Positions 12,801 to 25,034 of a stretch of DNA of 64,000 nt are shown one piece after another (within the stretch, counting starts at the first letter, position 1; each line of letters starts with the position of its first letter). The DNA comes from Odontesthes bonariensis (taxonomy: Eukaryota > Chordata > Actinopteri > Atheriniformes > Atherinopsidae). The DNA is taken from assembly GCF_027942865.1 (NCBI RefSeq), contig NC_134510.1, positions 22,313,209 to 22,377,208 on the forward strand. The letters are read 5' to 3'. A program made the position numbers and the translations under genes. The notes under the pieces were generated by a model that saw only the letters and a list, made by a program, of their open reading frames with translations, ran no database searches and was not told the origin of the DNA.

Positions 12801-14674
12801 CTCATCTTTGTCTGTCCATAAATGGAAAGCAAGGGGAGACCATGCCATATCTAAATATATCTCCACTCCCAGGGCATAGAGATTGCTTGTGGTGGTGCAG
12901 ATGTTCAGTCAGCTTTTTGTGATTTTATTTTTTGACCCCATGTATTCTCATGGGAGAAGATTAGCGTATTAACCATTGAATTAAGATGAGATTAGATGGT
13001 GAGACAGTACTGTTGAATCCCAGTCCGAGGTGAGTCACAAGCACAGCATGTTTTAATTGGGAAGGCAACAGCTGGATTGCCGAGTTGCTACACGGCACAC
13101 GGCGTGAGGAGCATTTTTCACTCCGAAATGCAGTGCATCTGTGTTTTTTCCTGCTCTTTGGTGAGTGAGCGTTGGTCCAAGCCGCATCTCCTTTGTGTCC
13201 TAATGAGCTGGTGTTGAGTTTTGAGGCTGTCAGGATCTCCCACACTGTGAATGTAACAAAGGAGTGGACCTCTGCCACACTCAGAACTGACAACAGAAAG
13301 AGACAGGGAGGGACGACAGGGCTTTTGGAGGAGAGGAGGAGGAGGAGGGGGTTGCATGCTGAGGATGTGGTTATTAAACAGGATGCACTGTGGAGTTTGT
13401 GAGAGTGTGAGATACATCATCAACGTTTCTCTTGTTTGACAGACTAAGCCATGAATGAAAACACACCCTATGCTGCAGTAAGTTATCACAGAGGGACTGT
13501 AGGCCTATTGGTCTGCCCACCAGCATTAACAGAAAATCTTGAAACTTTTTCTCTGAGGGACGATATGATGAGCAGGAAATGCTTCCAACTCTATTTCAAG
13601 TTGCTGAGAATGTAAGATTTCAGATAGATGAGTAAGCCATTTGCACTCAGAGCTCAGCCTGTTTTTTGGAACGATTCCCTCTGACATTGGCAACCTTTCA
13701 CGGTGATTCCTTAAGAAGATCAGGAACAGGCATTAACATCTGTGCATCTCTCTTAGAAAAGGTGTAGCAAAACCATACATACAGAGATTGTGGACTGGCT
13801 AACATGTCCCTCCATGGTCAAGATATGTTCTAATGAACAATTAATCTTATTCTGTGAAAAAGCCAGTTTTGTGTCTGTCAGTCCTCTGAGCTCATGGGGT
13901 GCTGCCATGATGACCTGCGATGCTGTCTGAGGTATGCAGTCATTTTACAAAGGAAATATCGTGACACCTCTCTGCAGCCATTATTCTGCAGATGGACAAC
14001 GCTTACACTGCTCAGTAATTCTTGGGAAAAGATAGATGGCAGAAATTATAGCTGGAGGTGATTCATTTCTGCTCTCGATAAAAGTCATAGTCTTTCATGG
14101 GGGAAAGTGAGAAACTCTCTGTCTCTCGTCTCTTTCCTGTGCAAGATATTCTCACCATATCAACTCTTCCAACTCGCATAAGAAGCTGTTACACTCTTTG
14201 ACTGATTGCAGCCTCCTGAAGGACCTTACACAGCTTCAATCAGTTTTCAATGACACAATCTAAGAAATAATGTATTCAGAATTGCAATACTTGTCTCCTT
14301 GTCTTATGCTGTTCCTAATCAAAGCTCAGTTTGTACTTGGTGTTATCATTTCGGGAGTATCCATACCAAAAATCATGAGCTATCACAGATAGGAGCAGCA
14401 GGGTTTAAAACTGTGCAATGGTTCAATTCATTCATGTTATATAGCTGGAACATGACTCATGAACATTGAACTATGATCACTTCCTAAACCTGAATAAGTA
14501 GTTTTGTTGCCCAAACTTAATCAAACAATACCTTGCAATGTAAGTAAACTGGAAGTGGAAATAACAATAAGTTATTTTATTAGAAAATAGACATACGGAC
14601 ATGTTTGATAACAAGTCAGTTTTCTTAGTGCTAGAAGAGAAAATTGATTTCTCTCATGTTTCTATCACACTTAA

Positions 14675-15361
14675 AGGGATAGTTCACCACTTTTTACATG
14701 AAGCTGTGTGACATCCCATACTAGCAATATTATTTATGAACATTTTCTTACCCCCCACTGCATCCTGTGAGCCGAGTTCCAGCCTCGTTTTGGGCGTTGA
14801 CGAAGGTAGTCCCGCTAGTTGGCTGGGGCCACAAAAATAAAGCGTTTTGTTTCTCAAAACAATATGCTTTCAAAAGAGTAATACATTTGCATCACAAAAT
14901 CGTTGTGGAGGAATAAGTCACACCTCACAATCGCTTGGCGCTATTTTCTCTCCCTTGTATCACTCCATGATTGCCACCTGCCGACAGCCGTGCCTGTTAC
15001 GGTGTTTACTGCTCAGAAGCAGGGGACTGCTCGGTCTGCACTTCGGTCTGCACGGTCTATATAGCCCGTAGTGATACAAAGGTAGAGAGAAAATAGCGGC
15101 AAGCGATTGTGAGGTCTGACTTTTTCTGGATGAACGATTTTGTGATACAAATGTATTACTCTTTTGAACGCATATTGTTTTGAGAAGCAAAACGCTTTAT
15201 TTTTGTGGCCCCAGCCAACTAGCCGAACTACCTTCATTAACGCCTAAACGAGACTGGAACTCGGCTCACAGGACGCAGCAGGAGGTAAGAAAATGTTCAT
15301 AAATAATATTGCTAGTATGGGATGTCATACAGCTTCATGTAAAAAGAGGCGAACTATCCCT
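14675..15361. mobile_element. Foldback (long inverted repeat) transposon flanked by TTAA, 687 bp
   Basis: Left end AGGGATAGTTCACCAC and right end ending GAACTATCCCT are inverted copies, and the two roughly 300-base arms (about 14675-14975 and 15062-15361) match as reverse complements at around 90 percent by eye. Between them is a unique loop of about 85 bases. TTAA flanks both sides (14671-14674 and 15362-15365). A TTAA duplication with such termini suggests a Kolobok- or piggyBac-related non-autonomous family. The short open frames on both strands are arm mirror images, not genes. It lies in the sense transcript of OSBPL3 intron 1. Confidence 0.8.
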
Positions 15362-17371
15362 TTAAGGTAAAGCTAGCAGCAAGTTTCTTAGTTTACTAAT
15401 ATTTGTGTCAATTAAAAAAAAAAAAACTTCTGGTGAAAGGTGAATCAATATTTCTGGGAAATCCCAAATATGAGGGATATTGGGAGGTTACAGCCACATT
15501 TAGGGAGGGGGAGTCAGAATTAATTGAGTATCGAGGCTCAAATAAGCCATTTAGAAATATAGCTAAATTTATTATTTGTGTAATTAGGCGAGCCAGAATA
15601 AAGGCCTAAACATGTTTTTTTTATGCACTTATTTTGCCTCTTGACCTTTGATTCCATCTTTCCATTTAGTGGGAAGAAATCCCTTTTGTTTTCAGTTCAG
15701 TCTTACAAGAAAATGTGCAATAAGTGTGTTTTTCCACGTGTTCAAAATGTAGTGATGTCACAATTCAGAGTTTGACAAAAAGACTAGGCTGTAAGTTGTT
15801 GTTTTATGTAAGGGCGTGTCAGTGTGACATTACTGCATATGGCATACTGAAAATGCATAAACCCTAAACCTGAATATTTTTTGCTAACCCTTACCATGTA
15901 TTTAGTAACATCCAACCGACTATATGATAGTAAAGAAGAGAAGTAACTTATCTGTTGAAAAAGTTGTGTCTGATGTGCCTTGATCCCATGAATCCTGTTT
16001 GAGAATCAATTGATTAAAACCATCCTCCACACCTCAGTCAAATCAACTGTGTCCAATGTGTGTATGTGAATCATTGAAACATATCATTTTCAATATTATT
16101 TTAATGTGTGCAATCAGCTGCAGAAGTTTCATGGTGATTTTAGTTGATTTAATATTTTATCTTATTTATCTGTGACGTCTCCCCTTTGTTCATTCACAGC
16201 TGAAAAGGGAGAAATTAAATGCATTTATGTGAAAAACAGCCTCAACTGAGCAGCTTATTTTAGTCAAAAATGATTTTTCAAGAAATAATATTACACCAGA
16301 TTTAGTTCTTTATAAGAAATGTATTCAACTTTTTTCCATTTTTATGTCTCTATTATTATCATTTAAATCTTGAAATGTGTGCAAAATTTAAATTTTTTAT
16401 GGATCAGCTTGTTACAAGCTGTCAAAGTAAAGAAAAAAAAAGACTGAAAGTCAGTGTGCTGCTGAATTGAATCACATTCATTTTCCTTGTCACTAATTAT
16501 TTTGTATCAGGACAATGTTGTTTCCTGCAGTTTTAGGCGCACCCTTTCTTTTGCTTCGTTTCTGTCAGACTTTTTTCATTTTCCTCCAAGACAGGGTTGT
16601 TCTGCATTTCAGTAATGAAATAACAAAGACCGAGTGGCATCATCCCAGCAGGGTAATGCACGGCTGTAATAAGATTACCGTTATTAAAGTGGCAACTTTT
16701 AGACGTAGCAAATGAGAGCCCAGTGTTTCTTCTCAGTGGGTAGCTTTCAGAGGACATGTGGTGCAAGAATAATCAGTGTGCTCCTTACAAATCTGATTCT
16801 GACATGTTCTGCCTGCAGAAGAAAACAAAAGGCAATCAAAGTTAAACAAGGGATTCTCATTTAGTCATGTGGATAGATGGACAAGATTAGACCACCGGAG
16901 TGACCAGATTTTGCGTTGTAGTTAAACAGTTTGAACCCAGATGGACGAGTTGTCAGAAAATAGCTGGTGAGCTGCAGAGAGAAGGTGGTCCTGGAAACAC
17001 AATGTTAGCTTTGTGGCATAAGCAGAAGCCATTTGTTTGTCACCTTTGGGCAGATTGTTCCACATCTGAAAAGACCAGAGAGGTGCTTGGAGGGACATTT
17101 GACTTGTGGGAAGATATTAAATAAACATTGATTCTCCTCTACCTAGATCATTCTGCATCATCAAATCAGCAAGTAACACAAGACAGGGAATCAGTTTAGA
17201 TTCAAGCCAAGCTGAAAAAGCCATTTGTTTTCTCTGCTGAAGTGGAATTCATTTTTAGCATTTCTTTCACTTACGTTTGCTTTATTCATAAACCCTGATT
17301 ACTTCATAGCATAGACTGCGTAAACATATGAAAGCCAACTCTCATTGCTCGAATTATTATTTTTTTTTTTT

Positions 17372-17465
17372 TAAATATTTTTTGGGGCTTTTTATGCTTT
17401 AATGATAGGACAGTTGGAGAGAGACAGGATGCAGGGGGCAGAGAGAGGGGGAAGACATGCAGCAA
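17372..17465 (-). repeat. Antisense, 5'-truncated SINE tail
   Basis: Read on the - strand this is 'gctgcatgtcttccccctc...ctgtctctctccaactgtcct...aagcataaaaagcccc', the same 3' body as the full SINE at 51511-51714. The tRNA-like head is missing, so it is a truncated copy of the same or a sister family. Confidence 0.7.
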
Positions 17466-20400
17466 CTGAATGGGCAAACCTGAAAACTAAATACTGAACA
17501 GGATGATTGGTAAATGAGTGCAGCTGATGACAATGGACAGGTGAAATTAATTAAACTACTGACCTGAACATTGGGACTGATGAAAAAAAAATGGCAAAAC
17601 ATGGCAAAACTTAACTAAACATGAACTTAAAACTAAGACGTGACATAAACTAACACATGATAAAACACAGAACTAAAAACATGGGGAAAACCCCATGAAC
17701 GTGACATATATAATTTCATCAACTTGGTAAAAGCTTGTGTTATATTAAAGATGTGTTTTTTAAAGACCTGCTTTGGGCAAATGTTTTTCTCTAGAACTCA
17801 CTGAACCATGCCCTTGTTCACTCTCTGTGCTTTCATTTGATATTTTGAGAGATGGAAGTCCATCCCCATCCAACCTCTCTGAATTACTGTCATGCATCAA
17901 CTGCTATTAGGAGCTTAAGTACTATAATTTTTGAAAGTTATGACTCTATTTCTGAAGAAAAGCTGCACGGTCGGGGTTCAACCATGAGACGTTTATTCTG
18001 GTGAGTCACATCCTAATGATGCCTGAAAGCCTGCTATGCCTGTCAGCCCCTTTGGCAAGCCCTGGAGACAGTGGAGGGACAGAGAAGCATCTGCAACATG
18101 ACCTGCAGATGAGACGTAATGGAGGGCTTTCAGCTTCTGTCAATTTTGTTACTGCAGCTTAACGGGAAGCTTAGCCATCTATGACTTTAGATTAGCTCTG
18201 TAGTCGGCAAAGGACTGGGTAACAGTTCCCTGGTATGGTTTTAATTGACAAAACTGGTATTTGTGCACAAACACAATGTGGATTGGCTTTGAGAGCCAGA
18301 TAGAGATATCATCAACTGGTGAGGTGTATTTTGCCACTCACTCTTGACAGGCAAAAACTTCCTCAGGAAAGGCTGAGGAACACGATAACTCCAACCTTCC
18401 TTGATCTCAGAACAATCAAGCATCCACAGACTGCGTTAGAACAAGTTAAATCCACAAAAACTACAACGGGCAGGAACCACGAGATCTGCTGGCAATGTGT
18501 CAGTGGCAGACACCAAAAGAAACCCCAAAGATTCAGGGACGTTCATGTCCAGTGAAGTCAGAGCCATTATGGTGGATCGAGGGAGACCTAAACAATATTT
18601 ACCGGCTGGTTTGAATGTTGTGGATTATCAATGACAGATTCATTCATTGAACAGCTTTCACGATGAACAAAAGGCTTGAAACATAAACTGTATAAAAGGA
18701 AAATGCACTCTCCAGGCAGCACTACTTTAGTTTCTTATTTGGACTGAAGGCAAACTGCTTTACATAAACTGAATATTTCCTTCTGAGATATGAGGTGTTA
18801 TTACAAGAGGGTGTCGGCCAGCCCGAGATGATTTCCATGCTAACCACAGTTTCTCTCTGCAACACAATTAATATATTTATGAAAGTTTTGAATACTCTTA
18901 ACAGAAAATCTTATGTATTGCACACCTAGATTTAAGTTGACCAAAGAGTTTCTTGCAAGCAAAAATGCTGAATGTTCATTTGTTTTAGCCACTCAAGACA
19001 ACACAAACACATTTTTTTGTATTTAGCCTGGCTAGAAGTTTTATAAAGGCTACTTTATAGAGGGCTGTGTGAACACACTAAGTGAGATAAGCATAGCAGC
19101 CAGTAAAGGTCTTTAAATTTGTCTCATCCAAATGTCATGCTGGTTTGTCATTACAGAACAATTGTGGCTACCACCCACCCACACTTTACTGGAATATAAA
19201 AGATGTCCGTCCCCTCCTCTCACAAACCATTTAGTCTTTTGTGTGTAAGACATATATTTATGTAAATCATTTGAAGCAGTATACATAAAAGCATCTATTA
19301 CTGTACAAACTAATTTAATTACATACAATCTCTCCATAATAACTTTGTATTAATATATGAAATATCTGAATGGTTAATGCGAAAATCTTTCTAAAACAGG
19401 CAGAAATAATCTATAGCAAGGTCATTCCAGAGAATTCAAGATAATTTAGATTTTTAATACCAGTTTGATTAAAGGATACAGATTATTGTCAACCTGCTGT
19501 CAGAGGCAATCATATACTGGGATAGTAAGGAGCTGCACTCATCAGATCAGGTCACCGTGACAGTGATTGGAAGATTCTAATCCCAGATACAGCTGAATGC
19601 ACCCCCCTCATCCAGGGCATGGAATGTTTCTGACCATGAACGGGAATTTCACCTACCTAGAAACTGACATTTTCACCCCGTGAGCTTATCATGCCCTATT
19701 TCGCAAGTTGACAACTTTTTTTTTCTCTCTGATATACTGATATCAAATAAGGAACTTCTTCTTCAAGATGTTCCTTGTCTGATATTAGTATTTGTTTTGC
19801 ATGACCACGCTAATTCATGCATACAGGATACATTACCAATATATATATTTATATTTTCTTGCGCTTGAAGTACCAAGATTGAGAGCTCAGACTACCCCAC
19901 ACCAAATTTATATATAAAAAAAATATGCTTGACCAGTATAGGTTATTTATTTGTAAATACTTAGAGTTCCCTCACCTGCAGTTCAGCCACAAATTATAAG
20001 TTCTGAGCCTTCTTTTAAGCGAGTAATGCTGAGGTCATATAACACCCAGCCATTGCGCAGTAGACAACTCAAATCTCACGTAATTCCCCTGTCACATGAC
20101 GCAATAAACCCCAGGCTTCGCTAAAAATTCATGGGCAGTGTTTTACCATTGTTTACAAGATTGTTTTTGAAACTGAGAAAAACTGTTGCACTTACTTGTT
20201 ATACCACTTATTTTTAACAGGGAAAAAATATATGATAACACTAAAAAAAAAAGTCCAATTTCCTTGTCAGGACATAAAACATTTGACAAAGTAGAAGTAC
20301 AACATTATTAGCTTATTTATGTGAACTATATGCTGCAACTGCTGATGAGAATTTGCTGTTGATAACCAAGTAAAAAGCAAAAGCTAATTTAGCTTGTCCC

Positions 20401-22489
20401 TTCAGAGGTATAGTGAATGCCGTATGATTTGAGCTCGTGGATGGAGATAAAGATGGGGAGGATGATTATATTTCTACCCCGTGTTTGTGACTTAACAGTA
20501 CACTGCAAATCAGAACGGCTCACTGATTCACATACTTGTTTATACCAGACAGCCCCAGATAAAGTCACAGGTAGGGTTTTTTAAAGTTATTTTTGTTCAT
20601 GATACAGTGTGTTCCTTTTACGTGACATAAATATTGCAACTTATTATATACTTACTTATATACAACAATATTGAATTTTTGCTATGATAAAGTGTAAATT
20701 ATGGTGCAGATTTTGTTTATAGTTTTATTATGTCTGATTTGTGGTCATTTATTAATAAAATTTATGAATGAATCACAGTAATGCTTCGCCACAACAGTGC
20801 CATCTTTGTCTCAATGACAAATTTCTCTTTCCTTTTTTTCATCCACAAGGCCTTAACAAAAGAAAAATATATTTATTTTGAATTACTTCTCCCTGTTTTA
20901 TAATGTCAATCATTTAGTTTTATGACAGTAGCACTTTTTTTATTTCTTCTTCCCCATACAGTACTTTTATTCATTTTTAATTTCTTTATTTTTTTGTGGT
21001 TCCTTTTGTTTCTTTTTTTTATTTCTTTGGCCCCAGCAAAACTTGCTTAACAGTTCCGATCGTGAGCCTAAACTACCTCAGCTTATCATAATGACAAACA
21101 CTGTCTTCATGTGTCCACTTTTTACATATTATTATATATTTATTTGTGTTTCTCAGGCTATAAATTAAATCTCCAACTCTCTAATCAAATTACAATCCTT
21201 AACTGCTGCACTCTTAACCTGTACACACAGCTACTGTAAACTGTAATCACATAATGAATGTGCTCTTCAGTGAGCAAAGATAATTAGTGAAGCTTTGACG
21301 TCTGACACTGTTGTCCCCTCCATGAAAGCCTGAAAAGTGGCGTTGTTGTATAAGATGAAAAGGCGCCCTGAAGGGCGACAGTGTTACAGACCTGCACATA
21401 GCTGGTGTGATCAGTGGAAACAGAATGAATAAATCATACAAGATGGTAAGGAAGCTACAGAAAGATAGATTACATTTAGCGCTCTATAAATCCCTGCTAC
21501 TGGTCCCTCAGACTGCTTCTAAACCTGTTTTTTAATAGCACTCTGTATTAATTGAGCTGAAAAGTACATAAGTTATGCTGTTGTGCATTTTGGGCACCTT
21601 GCTCTGTCAATGTGAACCACAGTCTGTGATCCACAAACACAGAATTGGTGTTGGCTTGGCCCATTGTCTTATGCTACAGGCAAAGGCCATTACATAGTGC
21701 AAAGGATGCTGATGCTGGGTGGGGTAATCTTGTTACTACTTCAAACTCAACATGTGGTGTATTTTTCAGTCCAAGAGTCAATGGCAGTAAGGACTGTTAT
21801 TAAGAGTTAGCTCAGTCGAATTTTTACAAGCCTTTAACCCCATGTTGGGGTCCTTATCATGAGATTAGTTGTACAGTTGTAGTATCAAGTGGTGTTTACA
21901 CATTGGACCATGTTGTTACAAAAGAATTTATATAATAAATCTCAAATGGTCTCCAACTCAATAGTTATATGGATGATTGTATATTGATAATGATCTACAT
22001 TAGAACTGTGACAATATGAAGAATTGATCAATTTAATCTAATGTAGGCCAGTCATTATTATTACACAATCACTCAGTCACAATTATTTAAACTGAGGACA
22101 GCCATTCTGATTTGTTACAGTCTCTGTTAACCAATATAAAAACAGCTCGATGAAACCTTCTGAAATTCCCTCGTCTCCCTTTGTTTTCTACCATTTGTGA
22201 TTTGACTAGCGTCCTTTTTATGACATTGTCAAGTTGTGCCCCTTCCTCTGCTTTGGTTCAATGGACTTTGACTTGGAAATTAGTAACAGCAACTTTTTAT
22301 CTTGAGGTGCTTTACTAACATTCGAAAAAGTCAATCAAGACATTTTTTGGCGGGGGTTTTCCTGCAAAGCCAAACACCCCGTGCCCTGCACAATTTCGGT
22401 TACGCCAAGTCTACAAGGCAAAGAGAAACGCAGTCTTTACTTTTATATTAATTAAAAGAAGGATCTGAATTTGAACTTTCCAGTTGGCT

Positions 22490-22700
22490 GGTCCCTTTCT
22501 GTGTGCCATGTGCATGTTGTGTGCATTTGGGTTTCCTCTCACAGTCCAGTGACATGTATGCCAATTGGTAATTATAAATTGGCCGTAGGTCAGAGTGTGA
22601 GGATGCATGGTTGTCTGTCACTCTGTGTTGGCCCTGTGATAGACTGTCAACTTGTCCAGGTGTACTCAGCCTCTCATCCAAGGACAGCTTGGAAAGGTTC
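22490..22700 (+). repeat. Degenerate LINE/SINE fragment (ubiquitous fish repeat)
   Basis: Words such as 'gggtttcctctcacagtccagtgacatg', 'ccaattggtaattataaattggccgtagg' and 'ggccctgtgatagactgtcaacttgtccaggtgta' match, with decay, the common teleost repeat whose consensus reads '...cttcctcccacagtccaaagacatg...taaattgcccgtagg...gccctgtgatgggctgg...'. The open frames here on both strands derive from it. Confidence 0.6.
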
Positions 22701-23525
22701 CGACATGCCTACTCATTTAATTTCCGCTCCAATAAAAATCAAGCTCTTAACCTTGTTAACATGTCCATATGATGACAAGGTCGATAAGGTACTTGGTGTG
22801 CTTTGCCTTTGTTGCAAAGATGGCAGATCTGAAGTGTTCTAATACTTGGAAATCACATTCTGGAGATAGAGTCCCTTCAAAAAATACCATCGACTTCTAC
22901 AGTCTTAATTTTTTAAGGAATTTGTTTTGCAAATTTGACCCAAAAACTGATGTGTTTTTCCACTAAACTAATTATTAAGTCTGACTCTGGGAGACAGGTA
23001 GGTATGTCCGTAACGGGTTATGAATCCCTCTCTGTCCTGCTCTCATTTATAATTCCTGCACTCCGGCGATCACTCTCTCCATACATGTAGCTGTGACCAG
23101 AGAGCGGCCCCGGCTGGCGAGCAGCAAGCCAATTTCACCTGTCACCCGCAGCCTGTGTCTCACTGAAAATGGAGTACAAGTGTTTTTCGCATCGCATGTG
23201 AAAAACTCATTGCCTTCAAGCTAGTAGTCCCAATCATTATCAGCTGTTTGGTCTTTACAAGATGAGCTACCAAATGTCTGGAAACAAATTACAAAAATAT
23301 TAAATCTGGCCATGGCATAGCGTAACAGAGACAGTGATGCAGAGTTGGAGGAAACAGGGCAGGCAGTTTCATCTGCTGGTGGGCAAAGATGTAGTGTAGG
23401 TCGCGACCGTTTTAAGGCCATGAGAGTTTTTTCGTGACAAATACTATGAAATGTACAATTTTAAGAACACAGATGATTTCTTTTTAGTGGATTAATAACT
23501 GCTGATGTGGGGCTTTGAAATGAAT

Positions 23526-23556
23526 GGCGTGTCCAAACTTTTGACTGGCTCTGTAG
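23526..23556. repeat. Tc1-like terminal inverted repeat remnant
   Basis: GGCGTGTCCAAACTTTTGAC followed by TGGCTCTGTAG resembles the terminal repeat of a fish Tc1-like family ('tgtccaaacttttgactggtactgta'). No transposase or partner terminus was identified nearby. Confidence 0.4.
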
Positions 23557-24984
23557 ATGTGATTGACTGATAATGCTACACAGAACAACACAGTTCACTG
23601 TACTTATGCAGTGCTAAAGGATTGGCTTCTTTTGAGCGTTTTATGTCATCGTAAAAAGTTAAATATTTTTTCTACTGTCTTATATGAAGAAACTAGCAAT
23701 TTGATTATGCTTCTTTGGACTTGAGAGCAGCTGTTTTATGAAAATGAACGGTCATGTGTCTTCGATAGTCTTACAGATGGTCACATACCTTTGCTGTGAA
23801 TTCAGGCCTAATGGTCTGCAAAGTCAGTATTACTTCATATCGCCAGTAAAGAAAAACTAATGACCTACTGCTTGTCCCCGTGCGGATGACAAAATATCCA
23901 CATACACACAGTCAGCCTGGTTGCTGATCAGCCTTCCATACTATGAGAAATTGCCACTGACATTGAATTTGCAAAAAGTGGTTTTATGTGCTTACGCAGT
24001 TAGACCGGGCACATAATGTTAATTAGTCAGTATGTGTTGCGGCATTTTACTGAATGCTGTCATTTCTTTAAGAGGCCCAATTATTTTCACACTCTATTGA
24101 AGTGATGATCTCACATTTCAGCGATTATCTCACATCTCACTGCATGTGACAGTTGTCTTTTATTTCCCTCATTACTGAGATGTCATGCGGAGATGTGGAG
24201 TCATACCAACCACCACTCAATGACATTTACTCCGACACTGATCACGGCTCTCTTGAGGAGGATTATATCTTGTTTAGAATGTCACTTAGCTTGTTCTTTG
24301 TTAAGTTTTATGTGATGTTATACTATTACATATATTTCAGACGGAAGTGATGTAATCAAAATACATTGTTCTGTGTGAAAAATGCCATTAAAAGGTCCAC
24401 ATTCTGACCAAAAATAGAAAATGTTTTCCATTTTACTTTGATGAATTATTTGAATTATTAATCTGTTTTGGCCATTCATTTTCCATTAAATGGTCAGTTA
24501 ATTATTTAGACTTTATTAAATATTTCAACTCCTTAAAATAGGCTACTTTGAATCAGTTTACCGACTGCAGATAATAGTTATATACTTTTCCTTAGGTCTG
24601 AATACAATATGTCCTTCCACACTGTTGGGCATATGTATTTTAAGTGGGTGCTTTAGATTTATTGGATTTTAAAATGCTGATAATCCATCGCTCTCTGAAA
24701 GGGTATGATATGAATTATTTAAACCTGCGGTCTCTTGCAGTTGTAGTGCAATTTATGTCCTCCAGTCCTGACTGTCGATGTTGGCTTCTGATGTTGAGAG
24801 TTATGAACAGCTTTTCTCATTACTGCCATATGTCTCCTACTTGAGGACTGGAAAACTAATCACTCTAAATAACCTAATGTATATTTCAGTGAGCGCTAAA
24901 AGGCTTTTCGAGGATGTGTCAATTCAAAGTTCTTTCTCACCCTCTGTCTCCACACGATCCCCTCCTCACCTTTTCTTCTCCAAG

Positions 24985-25034
24985 TAGAGATATGTCCCCA
25001 GTACTCGAGCTGTAGCACCGGCCAGTCTACCAAG
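24985..25034 (+). promoter_or_regulatory. osbpl3: OSBPL3 5' UTR end with short uORF
   Basis: Exon 2 begins after CTTCTCCAAG (24984) or the next AG (24987). An upstream ATG at 24992 opens a 7-codon frame that stops with TAG at 25013-25015, 19 bases before the main ATG at 25035. The main start context AAGATGA has A at -3. Confidence 0.55.

Larger units (their letters stand above)
8956..24984 (+). other. osbpl3: OSBPL3 intron 1, about 16 kb
   Basis: This long first intron lies between the probable 5' UTR exon and the first coding exon. It holds a (GATA)n tract at 9803, the TTAA-flanked foldback element at 14675-15361, an antisense SINE tail at 17372, a LINE-like fragment at 22490 and a Tc1-like end at about 23526. 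No exon with homology was found. Conserved enhancers could be present but cannot be judged without alignment. Confidence 0.5.

Noticed and set aside
14847-15237. Overlapping short frames on both strands
   Set aside because: They are mirror images produced by the arms of the foldback element, not genes.
16900-17124. 74-codon + frame
   Set aside because: No homology, no flanking splice logic, and ordinary length for chance in 64 kb.
24153-24350. Acidic-looking frame (MSCGDVESYQPPLND...) in OSBPL3 intron 1
   Set aside because: No homology to ORP3 N-termini, no donor before the stop that would join the next exon in phase, and the first coding exon at 25035 already matches the family start.
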